Assembly: GCA_035548175.1 (NCBI GenBank)
Contig: DASZTO010000062.1
Location: forward strand, 47,304 to 111,303
DNA from: CALCHA01 sp035548175
GTDB taxonomy: Bacteria; Planctomycetota; Phycisphaerae; WQYP01
DNA length: 64,000 nt
Direction of reading: 5' to 3'
A program made the position numbers and the translations under genes. Positions 42,687 to 51,478 of this stretch are shown piece by piece. The stretch's first letter is position 1, and each line of letters starts with the position of its first letter. Under the pieces are notes generated by a model. It made no database searches. It worked only from the letters and a program-made list of their open reading frames with translations, and had not been told where the DNA came from.

Positions 42687-44126
42687 ATGTCCAACCTCGA
42701 TCCCGAAGACCGCTACCAATCCGAACCGCCGGAACTTTCCGAGCCCCCGCCGCCCGAAGAAGCACACGATCCCTACGCCGCCCTCCGCGTGCGCGACTAC
42801 CGCCGCTACTTCACCGGCAACGCATTTTCGCTGCTGGGAACGCAAATGGCTTTCGCGGCCGTCAGCTACGAGCTGTTCCAGCGCACCAAATCCAAGTTCG
42901 CGCTGGGCATGGTGGGCTTCGTGCAGATCGTGCCGATCATCCTGCTGACCCTTCCGGCGGGGCACCTGGTGGACCGTCTCAATCGCAAGCGGATCGTGCT
43001 GACGATGACCGCCGTGCTGGTGCTTTCCAACCTGCTGATGGGGCTCTCGTCGCATTTCGCCGATCGCGAAGGCGACTTCGGCCCGCTCGCGTGGATCAAT
43101 CACGTCGTCGCCGGCCTGGCCCGATTCTTCGGCGAAAAGGATAGCCATTACACAGAGGGCCACATCGCCATCATGCTCCTGCTGCTGTTGGTCAATGGCG
43201 TCGTGCGGGCGTTCATCCGGCCGGCGACCGAATCGATCCTGCCCTCGCTGGTGCCCGAAAAGCAGTTGTCGAATGCGGTGACCTGGAACGCCAGCCTGTT
43301 CGAGACCACCAACATGGTCGGGCCGGCGGCGGCGGGAGGACTGATCGGCCTGCTGGTTCCGCTGTTCGGGCCGACGGGGGCATGGACCTACGCCGGCATT
43401 TATTTCTTCAACGCCTTCTGCCAGTGCGTCCAGTTCGTCAATTTCTCCCGCATCGACCTCGAACACGCTCCCAGGCCCCGCGAGCCCGTGACCATCTCGA
43501 GCCTGCTGGCCGGTGCAAAGTTCGTCTACACGCACAAAGTCATCCTCGGCATGATCACGCTGGACATGTTTGCAGTGCTGCTGGGCGGGGCGACGGCACT
43601 TTTGCCGGTTTTTGCCGACGATGTCCTGCACGTGGGCGCCATCGGCTTCGGCATCTTGCGCGCGGTGCCCTCGGTCGGGGCGATCTCGATGGCCATGTTC
43701 CTCGCCCATCGCCCGCCGATGCAGCGCGCGGGACGCAACCTGCTGGTCGCCGTCGTCGGTTTCGGCATCGCCACCGTGGTCTTCGGCCTCTCGCGCAGCT
43801 TCTGGCTCTCCCTCTTCGCCCTCCTGCTCACCGGCGCTTTCGACAACATCTCCGTCGTCGTCCGCCACTCCACCGTCCAGCTCGCCACCCCCGATGACAT
43901 GCGCGGCCGCGTCAATGCCGTCAACTCCCTCTTCATCTCCACCTCCAATCAGCTCGGTGAATTTGAATCGGGACTCACCGCCACCATCGCCACGGCCTAC
44001 TTCGGCAGCATGTGGGGACCCATGGCGGCGGTCATCGCCGGGGGCGCCGGCACCATCCTGGTGGTGGCGTGGGTGGCGATCGCCTGGCCGCAGGTCGGCG
44101 CCGTGCGCCGCCTCGCATCGCACTGA
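42687..44126 (+). CDS. MFS exporter (EntS-like, MFS_3 group)
   Basis: A 479-residue transporter with about 12 membrane helices. It starts with a 30-residue acidic/Pro-rich cytoplasmic lead, then YAALRVRDYRRYFTGNAFSLLGTQM, the usual opening of the EntS-like MFS_3 family. The 2-3 loop is GHLVDRLNRKRIV. A hydrophilic insertion (ADREGDFGPLAWINHVVAGL, FFGEKDSHYTEG) lies between helices 3 and 4 and is unusual for the family. TPDDMRGRVNAVNSLFIS is a family signature. The ATG 42687 is preferred over the very long upstream frame, which is antisense to the MOSC gene. The substrate is unknown. Confidence 0.88.
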   Translation: MSNLDPEDRYQSEPPELSEPPPPEEAHDPYAALRVRDYRRYFTGNAFSLLGTQMAFAAVSYELFQRTKSKFALGMVGFVQIVPIILLTLPAGHLVDRLNRKRIVLTMTAVLVLSNLLMGLSSHFADREGDFGPLAWINHVVAGLARFFGEKDSHYTEGHIAIMLLLLLVNGVVRAFIRPATESILPSLVPEKQLSNAVTWNASLFETTNMVGPAAAGGLIGLLVPLFGPTGAWTYAGIYFFNAFCQCVQFVNFSRIDLEHAPRPREPVTISSLLAGAKFVYTHKVILGMITLDMFAVLLGGATALLPVFADDVLHVGAIGFGILRAVPSVGAISMAMFLAHRPPMQRAGRNLLVAVVGFGIATVVFGLSRSFWLSLFALLLTGAFDNISVVVRHSTVQLATPDDMRGRVNAVNSLFISTSNQLGEFESGLTATIATAYFGSMWGPMAAVIAGGAGTILVVAWVAIAWPQVGAVRRLASH

Positions 44127-44187
44127 CCCGGTGGAAATAGCTAACAACTCCGCAGAGTTTTCGTTGCGGACAAACAATCCCCAGCGG

Positions 44188-44193
44188 TAGACT
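44188..44193 (+). promoter_or_regulatory. possible -10 element of the DUF2231 fusion gene
   Basis: TAGACT within CGGTAGACTGGGGCC, 40 nt upstream of the GTG/ATG region at 44234. It is a weaker match to the TANAAT class. Confidence 0.3.
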
Positions 44194-44233
44194 GGGGCCG
44201 TGAGAAGGGGCTTGCACCTGTGGGAGACCTCGC

Positions 44234-46801
44234 GTGGAGCTATGGCAGCGCCTCGGGGAGTTGCACCCGAAACTCGTCCAGTTTCCGCTTGTCCTTCTCT
44301 TGATGGGGCTGCTTTTTGATCTGGGGGGGCTGATCGCCCGTTCCCGCCAGGCTCATTGGGCCGGCAAACGCCTCACCGCCGTGGGCACCATGGGGCTGCT
44401 CTTCGCGTTCATCTGCGGCATCTACGCCGAGATCTGGGCCGGCCGGGCCGGAGTGCCGCAGGACCCGATCGAATACCACGAGCTGATGGCCAACCTCGCC
44501 AGTTGGGGCTTCGTCGTGCTGATGGCGTGGCGGCTGTTCCTGCGCACCGATCCCGACGAGGGACGCCGCGGAGCGGTAGGCGCTTATCTGGCCATCGGCT
44601 TCGGCTGGTATCTGCTGCTGGCGGTCACCGCGTATCTCGGCGGGCAACTGGTTTTCCAGTACGGCGCCGCCGTCCAGGGGGCCAGCGCCAACACCATCAC
44701 GTCGATGGACGATCTCAACACCCTCGCCTGCCGCCAAACCGACGAAAATCTCCGCTACTCCGAATGGATGCATCACATCTTCGGCTGGATGACGCTCGGC
44801 CTGGCCGCCAGCCTGCTCGCGCAGGCCATCTGGCCCGGACGCGCGCGGAAGCTCAGGTGGATCGTTCCGACCTTCCTGCTGATCGGCGGCCTGTTTCTGC
44901 TCTTGGCCGCCGACCTCGATCTCTACGCCCTCACCGACATGCGCCAATTCGCCAGCCGCGAGGTGCAGCTTCACAAGGCGCTCGCGGTCATCATGACCGT
45001 GATCGGCGCCGTGGGCCTGCGAAAGGTGCTCAAGAAGAGCGCGCGCGAAACCCCCGCCGACACCAGCGCCGCGGACGCCAGGGCCGGCAACTCGCGCCTC
45101 GTCGCCGTGCTGGCGCTCATCGGCGGTTCGCTGCTGTTTACCCACGTGCACGGCGTTGCGCCTTACGCCAATGTCGCCGCCGGCGTCTATATCGCCCACG
45201 TCGTGCTGGGCGCGGTCGCGCTGGCCATCGGCGCCACGCGCATCGCGCAGGACAAATTCCCTCACTGGAAGCGCCCCCTCGCCATCACCTTCGCCCTCTT
45301 CATGGCCATCGAGTCGCTGCTGCTCATCAGCTACAACGAGGGGCTCCCCTGGTACATCGGCTATGGCCGCTACAACCGCTGGGCGCCCGGCGATACCGCC
45401 CACGTGGGCAACGTGGTGATCGCGCCCTATGGACCGGTCCGCGCGGCGCTGCGCGTCGATCCCAGCGATGGCAAAGCCTACCTCGACGTGCTCGACAAGC
45501 AGACCGACGCCCCGGCGCCCGTCGCCGCCGACAAGCCATTGATGCTGCTGGTCCAGCACGGTTATCAGCAAACGGCGATTCCCCTGGCCGCGATGACCCG
45601 GCAAGCGAGGCCCGCTCGCTATCAGGACCCCGGCCACGCTCACGACCTCACCGCATCCCATTTCGAGGGGCAGGCCGAATTGCTCAAGGTGCTGCCCGGC
45701 TTCTCCGCGAGCCTCGCCCTGCCGCTGGATGGCAAAAATGTGATGGGCTACTTCGACCCCTGGGTCACCCCCATCATCTCCGCGGTGCCCCCCAACGAAG
45801 TCGCACTCTATCAATGCCCGATGCACGAAGGCATCCGCTCGCAATCGCCCGGCGTGTGCCCCCTCTGCGGCATGGAACTCATCGCCATCAACCGCCAGCT
45901 TCGCCCCCCCGGCATGCTGCACGATGCGTCCTACGCCATGAACATCACCGCCGAAGAGCGCGGTCCGCTGGAAGCGGTTTTCCACCTGCGCCCCGCCAAG
46001 CAGGACAAGCCCGTGCCGCTCGCGCTCGTGCACGAACAACTGATGCACGTGATCGTCGTCTCCGAAGACCTCGCCTATTTCGATCACGTTCACCCCGTCG
46101 TTGAAGGCGATTCCAGCGACGGCCGCTTCGCCCTCGCCTACCGCTTTCCGCGCCCGGGCCGGTACGTCATCTATCTCGATACCACGCCGAAAGGCGATCG
46201 CCAGCAGGTGTTCCGCGAGGTGGTCGATGCCCGGGCGGCGCGCATAAGCCTCGGCGGCGATGTAACCCCCGCACATCTGGCCCTCGATGCGGCGCCCAGC
46301 AAGCTGGTGTATCCCGTCGCCTGCGGAGCGACGCCTCAGACACAGGCCCCCCTCGACAAAACGCTGCCCGCGAACACCCCCGCCACTGGCCCAAACGCCG
46401 AGCCGGTGATCGTGCAGCTCGTCTCCCAGCCGCGCACGCTATACGCCGGCCTGCACAGCGAGCTGGTGTTCAAACTGAGCGACGCACGGGGACGCCCCCT
46501 GACCGATCTGGCCAAATACATCGGCGCGATGGGCCACTGCGTCGCTCTGTCCGAAGACACCGCCGACTATCTCCATTCCCACCCCGAGCAGTTGATGACG
46601 CCCACCGACGCCGACCGCGGCGGACCGGTCGTCGCCTTCCACGCGATCTTCCCCAAACCCGGCCGTTATCGCATTTGGGGCCAGTTCCGCCGCCCGGCGC
46701 GCACCCCCGGCATGCCCGATGATCTGATCATTGCCGACTTCACCGTCGAGGTGAAAGCCCCGCTCGTTCCCGCAAGGCTGATCAATTTTCTCCTGTACTG
46801 A
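44234..46801 (+). CDS. DUF2231-like membrane protein fused to heavy-metal-binding and secreted domains
   Basis: An 855-residue fusion. Residues 1-130 resemble DUF2231 (LHPKLVQFPLVLLLMGLLFD), and about 8-9 membrane helices run to about residue 390. After a beta-rich extracytoplasmic part comes a heavy-metal-binding domain, YQCPMHEGIRSQSPGVCPLC (Cys528, Cys542, Cys545), then GMEL. This motif is known from copper and silver efflux adaptors and P-type ATPases. Two domains of a kind often found with it follow: VIVVSEDLAYFDHVHPV near 615 and GHCVALSEDTADYLHSHPEQ near 770. Single proteins combining all of these are unusual. It may handle copper or another metal at the membrane; this is inference. 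No metal-efflux ATPase is adjacent. Confidence 0.75.
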   Translation: MELWQRLGELHPKLVQFPLVLLLMGLLFDLGGLIARSRQAHWAGKRLTAVGTMGLLFAFICGIYAEIWAGRAGVPQDPIEYHELMANLASWGFVVLMAWRLFLRTDPDEGRRGAVGAYLAIGFGWYLLLAVTAYLGGQLVFQYGAAVQGASANTITSMDDLNTLACRQTDENLRYSEWMHHIFGWMTLGLAASLLAQAIWPGRARKLRWIVPTFLLIGGLFLLLAADLDLYALTDMRQFASREVQLHKALAVIMTVIGAVGLRKVLKKSARETPADTSAADARAGNSRLVAVLALIGGSLLFTHVHGVAPYANVAAGVYIAHVVLGAVALAIGATRIAQDKFPHWKRPLAITFALFMAIESLLLISYNEGLPWYIGYGRYNRWAPGDTAHVGNVVIAPYGPVRAALRVDPSDGKAYLDVLDKQTDAPAPVAADKPLMLLVQHGYQQTAIPLAAMTRQARPARYQDPGHAHDLTASHFEGQAELLKVLPGFSASLALPLDGKNVMGYFDPWVTPIISAVPPNEVALYQCPMHEGIRSQSPGVCPLCGMELIAINRQLRPPGMLHDASYAMNITAEERGPLEAVFHLRPAKQDKPVPLALVHEQLMHVIVVSEDLAYFDHVHPVVEGDSSDGRFALAYRFPRPGRYVIYLDTTPKGDRQQVFREVVDARAARISLGGDVTPAHLALDAAPSKLVYPVACGATPQTQAPLDKTLPANTPATGPNAEPVIVQLVSQPRTLYAGLHSELVFKLSDARGRPLTDLAKYIGAMGHCVALSEDTADYLHSHPEQLMTPTDADRGGPVVAFHAIFPKPGRYRIWGQFRRPARTPGMPDDLIIADFTVEVKAPLVPARLINFLLY

Positions 46802-46960
46802 GCCCACCTTCGTGACCCCGGCGGGCGCCGCTTTCCGCCCCCGCGCGCCCGGTGGCCGCCCGCACTTATACCGGGGGGGGCGATTTTGCCGAGCAACTTC
46901 ATCGAAAAATCGGCGATGATGCACGCGTGACCCGCCCGGCCCCGATGGACGATGTAGCGC

Positions 46961-48601
46961 ATGGAAACCGAGGTGTCTGACAAGGTTCGTGGGGGCGGCG
47001 GATCGGAGCGCGCCGCGGACGATCGCCCCGCCACACAACCAGCCGTCGACCCCGACCTGTCCGGCGCATCCGACGGAATCCTCCGCGGCTTTTACGAATC
47101 CATCGCCTGCATGATGGGCGTCGTCGAGATGCGCGGCGAGGACATCGTCATCCTCTCCTGCAACCCCGCCACCGCAAGCGCTTATGGCGCCACCCCGGAC
47201 CAGCTCAGCGGACGGTCCGTGCGCGAGCTGGGCGTCGCCGCCGAAAATCTCAACTTCTGGCGCGAACGCTACCACGCGGCGCTGCTGGCCAGACAACCGG
47301 TCACCTTCGAATTCAGGCACCAGAGCGCCGCACGCCCCGAAGGCGCCGACGCAACCGCCCGCTGGTACCGCGCCACCGTCTGCCCGATCCTCCGTTTGTC
47401 GCCGCACCCGCAATTCTGCTTCTTCGCGGAGGACATCACCCGCCAGAAAGCCGCCGAAGAGGAGCTGCGCGGCACCAAGGACGCCGCCGAAGCCGCCAAT
47501 CGCGCCAAGTCCGAATTCCTCGCCAACATGAGCCACGAGATTCGCACCCCGATGACCGCGATCCTCGGATACGCCGACGTCCTGCTCGATGCCGCCGCCG
47601 ACGATCGCGAACGCGCCGTCGCCGCCATCCGTCGCAACGGCCAGCACCTCATGGGCATCCTCAACGACATCCTCGACCTCTCGAAAGTCGAGGCCGGCCG
47701 CCTCGGCGTCGCGCTCGAACCGGTGAACCTTTTCGAGGTGCTCGCCGACGTCGCCACCGCCCTGCGCCCCCGCGCGGCACTCAAAGGCGTGCGCTTCTCC
47801 CTCGAAACCCTGCCGGGACTGCCCGACCGCATCCGCACCGACCCCACGCGCCTCCGCCAGATCCTCCTCAACCTCGTCGGAAATGCCGTCAAATTCACCC
47901 AGGAGGGATCCGTCCACGTCACCGCGGGCGCCGATGGCCCGCTGGTGCGCATCCGCGTCCAGGACACCGGCCCGGGAATCGATCACCAGACGCTCGCCGC
48001 CCTCTTTCAACCTTTCGTCCAGGCCGACGCCTCCGCCACGCGCCGTCACGGCGGAGCCGGTTTGGGCCTCGCCATCTCCCAACGCCTCGCCCAGCTCCTC
48101 GGCGGCGCCATCGCCTGCTCCACCGAGCCCGATGCCGGCAGCACCTTCACCCTCACCCTGCCCATGGTCAGCCCCGGCGAACTTCCAGCCGCCGGCGCCG
48201 CCCCCGTCTCCCCCGCTCCCACCCTCGCCGGCCACGTGCTGCTGGTCGACGACAGCGCCGACACCCGCGCGCTTATCGCCCACTTCTTAACGCGCGCCGG
48301 ACTCCGCATCACCACCGCCGCCGATGGACGCCAGGCCTGCGACCTCGCCTTTGCTCCCGCCACGCCCGCCCTCGACCTGGTCCTCATGGACATGCAGATG
48401 CCCGTGATGGACGGCTACGCCGCCGCCCGCGAACTCCGCCGGCGCGGCGCCCGCTACCCCATCGTCGCCCTCACCGCCAACGCCATGCGCGACGATGAAA
48501 ACCGCTGCCTCGCCGCCGGCTGCAGCGGCTATCTCAGCAAACCCGTCGAACGCCATTCCCTCATCGAAGCGGTCGCACGCTGGCTGCATCCGCAGGCCTA
48601 G
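46961..48601 (+). CDS. hybrid sensor histidine kinase with receiver domain
   Basis: A 546-residue cytoplasmic kinase without membrane segments. A PAS-like sensor occupies about 45-165 (FYESIACMMGVVEMRGEDIV to CFFAEDITRQKAAEEEL). HisKA is KSEFLANMSHEIRTPMTAIL with the phospho-accepting His192. The ATPase domain has the N-box LLNLVGNAVKFTQEG near 302, then DTGPGID and GGAGLGLAISQRL. The C-terminal receiver begins VLLVDDSADTRALIA near 426, with the acceptor Asp477 in LVLMDMQMPVMDG. Phosphate should pass from His192 to Asp477 and perhaps to a further partner. No output regulator is adjacent, and the ligand of the PAS domain is unknown. Confidence 0.94.
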   Translation: METEVSDKVRGGGGSERAADDRPATQPAVDPDLSGASDGILRGFYESIACMMGVVEMRGEDIVILSCNPATASAYGATPDQLSGRSVRELGVAAENLNFWRERYHAALLARQPVTFEFRHQSAARPEGADATARWYRATVCPILRLSPHPQFCFFAEDITRQKAAEEELRGTKDAAEAANRAKSEFLANMSHEIRTPMTAILGYADVLLDAAADDRERAVAAIRRNGQHLMGILNDILDLSKVEAGRLGVALEPVNLFEVLADVATALRPRAALKGVRFSLETLPGLPDRIRTDPTRLRQILLNLVGNAVKFTQEGSVHVTAGADGPLVRIRVQDTGPGIDHQTLAALFQPFVQADASATRRHGGAGLGLAISQRLAQLLGGAIACSTEPDAGSTFTLTLPMVSPGELPAAGAAPVSPAPTLAGHVLLVDDSADTRALIAHFLTRAGLRITTAADGRQACDLAFAPATPALDLVLMDMQMPVMDGYAAARELRRRGARYPIVALTANAMRDDENRCLAAGCSGYLSKPVERHSLIEAVARWLHPQA

Positions 48602-48673
48602 CCGATCCCCGCCGTTCCCCCCGCCCTTTCGCAAATCCACGCCGCCCCACCGCGCAACCCCCACGCCGCGCGT

Positions 48674-48679
48674 TAGAAT
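48674..48679 (+). promoter_or_regulatory. putative -10 element of the urate operon
   Basis: TAGAAT in CGTTAGAATCCGCCC, 27 nt upstream of the uricase ATG. Confidence 0.4.
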
Positions 48680-48706
48680 CCGCCCGTCTCGATCGGAAGG
48701 ATGTGC

Positions 48707-49543
48707 ATGCCCACCCTCGCCTGGAACAGCTACGGAAAATCGGCCGTGCGCCTCACGCGCGTCGTCCGCACCACGCCCCGCCATGAGCTCCGCGAATTCG
48801 CCATCGACATCGCACTCGCCGGCGATTTCGCAAAAGTCTACACCGACGGCGACAATTCCCCCTGCATCCCCACCGACACCATGAAAAATACCGTCTACGC
48901 CCTCGCCGCACAGCATCCCTGCGACTCCCCCGAAGCCTTCGGCCAGATTCTCGCCGGCCACTTCATCGACAACTTCGCCCATGTCTCCGGCGTCTCCATC
49001 AAGCTTCACCAGACCCTCTGGACGCGCATCCCCGTCGAAGGCCGCCCTCACGATCACGCCTTCACCAAGGCCGCCCATCAGCGTACCGCGGAAGTGCGCC
49101 GGACCCGCGACGGCCTCGAGCTCACCGGCGGCCTCGCGGGCCTCGAAGTGCTCAAGACCAGCCGTTCCGCCTTCTGCGGCTTCCTCGTCGACGCCTACAC
49201 CACGCTCAAGGACGCCTCCGAACGCATCTTCGCCACCACCATCGACGCCGCCTGGAAGTTCACCCCCGGCGCCCGCGACTACAACGCCCTCGCCGATACC
49301 GTGCGCGACATCCTCCTCCAGGTGTTCGCCACTCACGACAGCAAAGGCGTCCAGCACACGCTCTACGCCATGGGTGAAGCCGTCCTCGCCGCCGCGCCGC
49401 ACCTCGAGGAAATCACCCTCTCGATGCCCAACCAGCACCGCATTCTCGCCAACATCGCCCTGTTCAACCTGCCCAACGACAATGAAGTCTTCATCACCAC
49501 CAGCGAACCCTACGGGGTGATCCAGGGCACCATCCGCCGATAA
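48707..49543 (+). CDS. urate oxidase (factor-independent urate hydroxylase)
   Basis: A 278-residue uricase that oxidises urate with O2 to 5-hydroxyisourate without a cofactor. Family features are NSYGKSAVRLTRV at the N-terminus (the catalytic Lys region), YTDGDNSPCIPTDTMKNTVY with the Thr-Asp pair of the active site, VSIKLHQTLWTRI, the middle tunnel region TTIDAAWKF and the C-terminal MPNQHRILANIALFNL (Asn-Gln-His). The start at 48707 follows GGAAGG with 6-nt spacing; an ATG at 48701 is closer to it and less likely. It is 12 nt from the next enzyme of the pathway. Confidence 0.94.
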   Translation: MPTLAWNSYGKSAVRLTRVVRTTPRHELREFAIDIALAGDFAKVYTDGDNSPCIPTDTMKNTVYALAAQHPCDSPEAFGQILAGHFIDNFAHVSGVSIKLHQTLWTRIPVEGRPHDHAFTKAAHQRTAEVRRTRDGLELTGGLAGLEVLKTSRSAFCGFLVDAYTTLKDASERIFATTIDAAWKFTPGARDYNALADTVRDILLQVFATHDSKGVQHTLYAMGEAVLAAAPHLEEITLSMPNQHRILANIALFNLPNDNEVFITTSEPYGVIQGTIRR

Positions 49544-49555
49544 AAGGGAGACGCC

Positions 49556-49903
49556 GTGGGCGCATTGACGACGCATGTTCTCGACACCGCCGCGGGCCGC
49601 CCCGCCGCCGGCGTGCGCATCGATCTCTTCCGCATCGATCAGCAGCCGGTGCTCCTCAAAAGCGTCATGACCACCGCCGATGGCCGCACCGACGAACCAC
49701 TGCTCGCCGCCGACGCCTTCCTTCCCGGCACCTATCAATTGCTCTTCTACGTCGCCGATTACCACGCCGCCCGGAATCACCCCGACGCCGGCAAGTTCCT
49801 CACCCATGTGCCCATCGTCTTTCGCGTCGCCGACGCCTCCGCCAAATACCACGTCCCCCTGCTGGTCACCCCCTGGGGCTACACCACTTATCGCGGGAGC
49901 TGA
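49556..49903 (+). CDS. 5-hydroxyisourate hydrolase (transthyretin-like)
   Basis: A 115-residue HIU hydrolase, the second step of urate breakdown, giving OHCU. The N-terminus LTTHVLDTAAGRPAAGV supplies His7, TTADGRTDEPLL follows, and the hallmark C-terminal YRGS (112-115) with HVPLLVTPWGYTTYRGS is complete. The GTG start at 49556 is preceded by AAAAGGGAG. It forms an operon with the uricase. The third enzyme (OHCU decarboxylase) is not in the window, and a run of 15 Cs follows 5 bases after the stop. Confidence 0.95.
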   Translation: MGALTTHVLDTAAGRPAAGVRIDLFRIDQQPVLLKSVMTTADGRTDEPLLAADAFLPGTYQLLFYVADYHAARNHPDAGKFLTHVPIVFRVADASAKYHVPLLVTPWGYTTYRGS

Positions 49904-49925
49904 CGCCCTCCCCCCCCCCCCCCGC

Positions 49926-49965
49926 AAAAACGAGCGAAGGATGCGCTCCCTCCGAAGCGCATCCT
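49926..49965 (-). terminator. hairpin at the convergent 3' ends, probable terminator
   Basis: AGGATGCGCT, an 8-nt loop and AGCGCATCCT form a 10-bp perfect stem (49938-49965). Read on the minus strand it is followed after 7 nt by TTTTT, so it best serves the TPR gene. On the plus strand it has no U-tract but may also stop the urate operon transcript. Confidence 0.55.
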
Positions 49966-50002
49966 CCGCGTTGTACAGCCGCAAGAACCCCCGCCCGCCC
50001 GC

Positions 50003-51313
50003 TCAGGGATTCTGCACCGGGGCCATCGACACCGGGCTGCTGGACACCTGCGACAACAGCTCCGTCGCCCACGAATCATTCGGATTGATCGTCAACGCCT
50101 GGTGGAAGTAATCCGCGGCCGCCGTGGGACGGTTCTGCCGCTGCGCGCAGATGCCCAGCATGCACAGGATCACCCCGTTGTCCGGCGCCAGGTGCTGCGC
50201 TTCAGTCAGCGTCGCCTCCGCGTCGGCCCATTTCTTCAACTTCTGCTGCGCTGTCGCCGCCAGCATTAACGCTTCGACATTCCCCGGCTCCTCGCGGCTG
50301 ACTTTCCGCGCCGCCGCCAATGCCACCGGCAACTCGTCCGTGCCGATGCACGCCCGCGCCAGCCCCAGAAACGCCTGCGCATCGTCCGGATGGTCCCGCG
50401 TGATCTCCTGGAACGTATTCCGCGCATCGTACGGCCGACGCAGCTCCAGATAGCACTGCCCCAGCATCATCAGCAGGTTCACCTTGTCCGCCGCCGCCGC
50501 TTCCGCCGTGCCCGATTGCGCCTCGGTCGACTTCGGATCCGCCGCCGCCTTGGCCGCGTCCGCGTCCGCCTTGTGCCGCAGATCGTCAAAAATCGGCGCC
50601 GCATCCGCAAACTTGCCCGCGTCAAACAGCACTTCCGCATACGAACGCCGCACGCTCGAATCGTCCGGCAGCAGCAGCACCGCGTCGCGGTAATACTTGC
50701 ACGCCAGCTCCTTGTCGCCCTGCAGGCTCGCAATGCGCCCCAGCGCCACGCGGATCGCCCCCGTCTGCTCGAAATAAATCAGCTTGTCGTTCAGCAGCTT
50801 CTTGGCGTCATCCAGCTTGCCCAGCGTGATCTTCATCTCGACCACCGCCAGCAGATACAGCGGATTGTCCGACTTCCGCTCGAACGCCTGCGTGTAGAAA
50901 TCCGCGGCCACGTCCGGCTTCTGCCACCGCTGATAAATCACGCCCAGCAGGTAATAGGGCTCCGGATCGTTCGCATCGATGCGGATCGCCTGCTGCAGCT
51001 GATCCGCCGCCGTATCCAGCGACCCCTTCTCAATGTCCACCTTCGCCGACAGGATGTGAATGCCCGCATGCGGCGCGTTCATCGCCAGGCATTCCGCCAG
51101 CGTCTTCTTGCACTTGTCGTAATCCCCCACCTCGTATTGCTGCGTCGCAAGCTGGAACATCACCGCGATCCGCGTCATGTTCCACCGGTTGTACTGTTCT
51201 TCCTTGATCGTCGCGTGCTTCTTCCCGGCATCCGCGCAACCCGCGAAAAAGCCGGCGCCGGCGACGACCACCACCAGGGACGAGCGATAAAGTTTCTTGC
51301 AGAGCGGGGACAT
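50003..51313 (-). CDS. TPR-repeat lipoprotein
   Basis: A 436-residue protein. The start at 51313, with GGAAGGTG upstream, is followed by a lipoprotein leader, MSPLCKKLYRSSLVVVVAGA and then FFAGC (Cys28). The mature part is made of about 9-10 tetratricopeptide repeats, for example FQLATQQYEVGDYDKCKKTL, ADFYTQAFERKSDNPLYLLA and LGICAQRQNRPTAAADYF. Around 270-290 a short Ala-rich linker separates two repeat groups. TPR lipoproteins near secretins act as pilotins or assembly scaffolds (PilF/PilW type). It is the downstream neighbour of the secretin on the same strand, which supports such a role. Confidence 0.85.
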   Translation of the reverse strand: MSPLCKKLYRSSLVVVVAGAGFFAGCADAGKKHATIKEEQYNRWNMTRIAVMFQLATQQYEVGDYDKCKKTLAECLAMNAPHAGIHILSAKVDIEKGSLDTAADQLQQAIRIDANDPEPYYLLGVIYQRWQKPDVAADFYTQAFERKSDNPLYLLAVVEMKITLGKLDDAKKLLNDKLIYFEQTGAIRVALGRIASLQGDKELACKYYRDAVLLLPDDSSVRRSYAEVLFDAGKFADAAPIFDDLRHKADADAAKAAADPKSTEAQSGTAEAAAADKVNLLMMLGQCYLELRRPYDARNTFQEITRDHPDDAQAFLGLARACIGTDELPVALAAARKVSREEPGNVEALMLAATAQQKLKKWADAEATLTEAQHLAPDNGVILCMLGICAQRQNRPTAAADYFHQALTINPNDSWATELLSQVSSSPVSMAPVQNP

Positions 51314-51437
51314 GCGTTCACCTTCCACCGAGACACAGGAATCACCAGACATACAAATCTTCGGAGATTTTCGGGCCTTACTTGAGAACCTGGTTATCAA
51401 ACCCGCCGGCATGAAAATCCCGCACACGCCGCCAATG

Positions 51438-51462
51438 AAAACGCCCCGGACTCGCCGGGGCG
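51438..51462 (-). terminator. intrinsic terminator after the secretin gene
   Basis: On the minus strand CGCCCCGG, a 5-nt loop, CCGGGGCG and TTTT form an 8-bp GC stem 17 nt past the secretin stop. It separates the secretin and TPR transcripts, at least partly. Confidence 0.75.
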
Positions 51463-51478
51463 CTTCATCTTCACGTCT

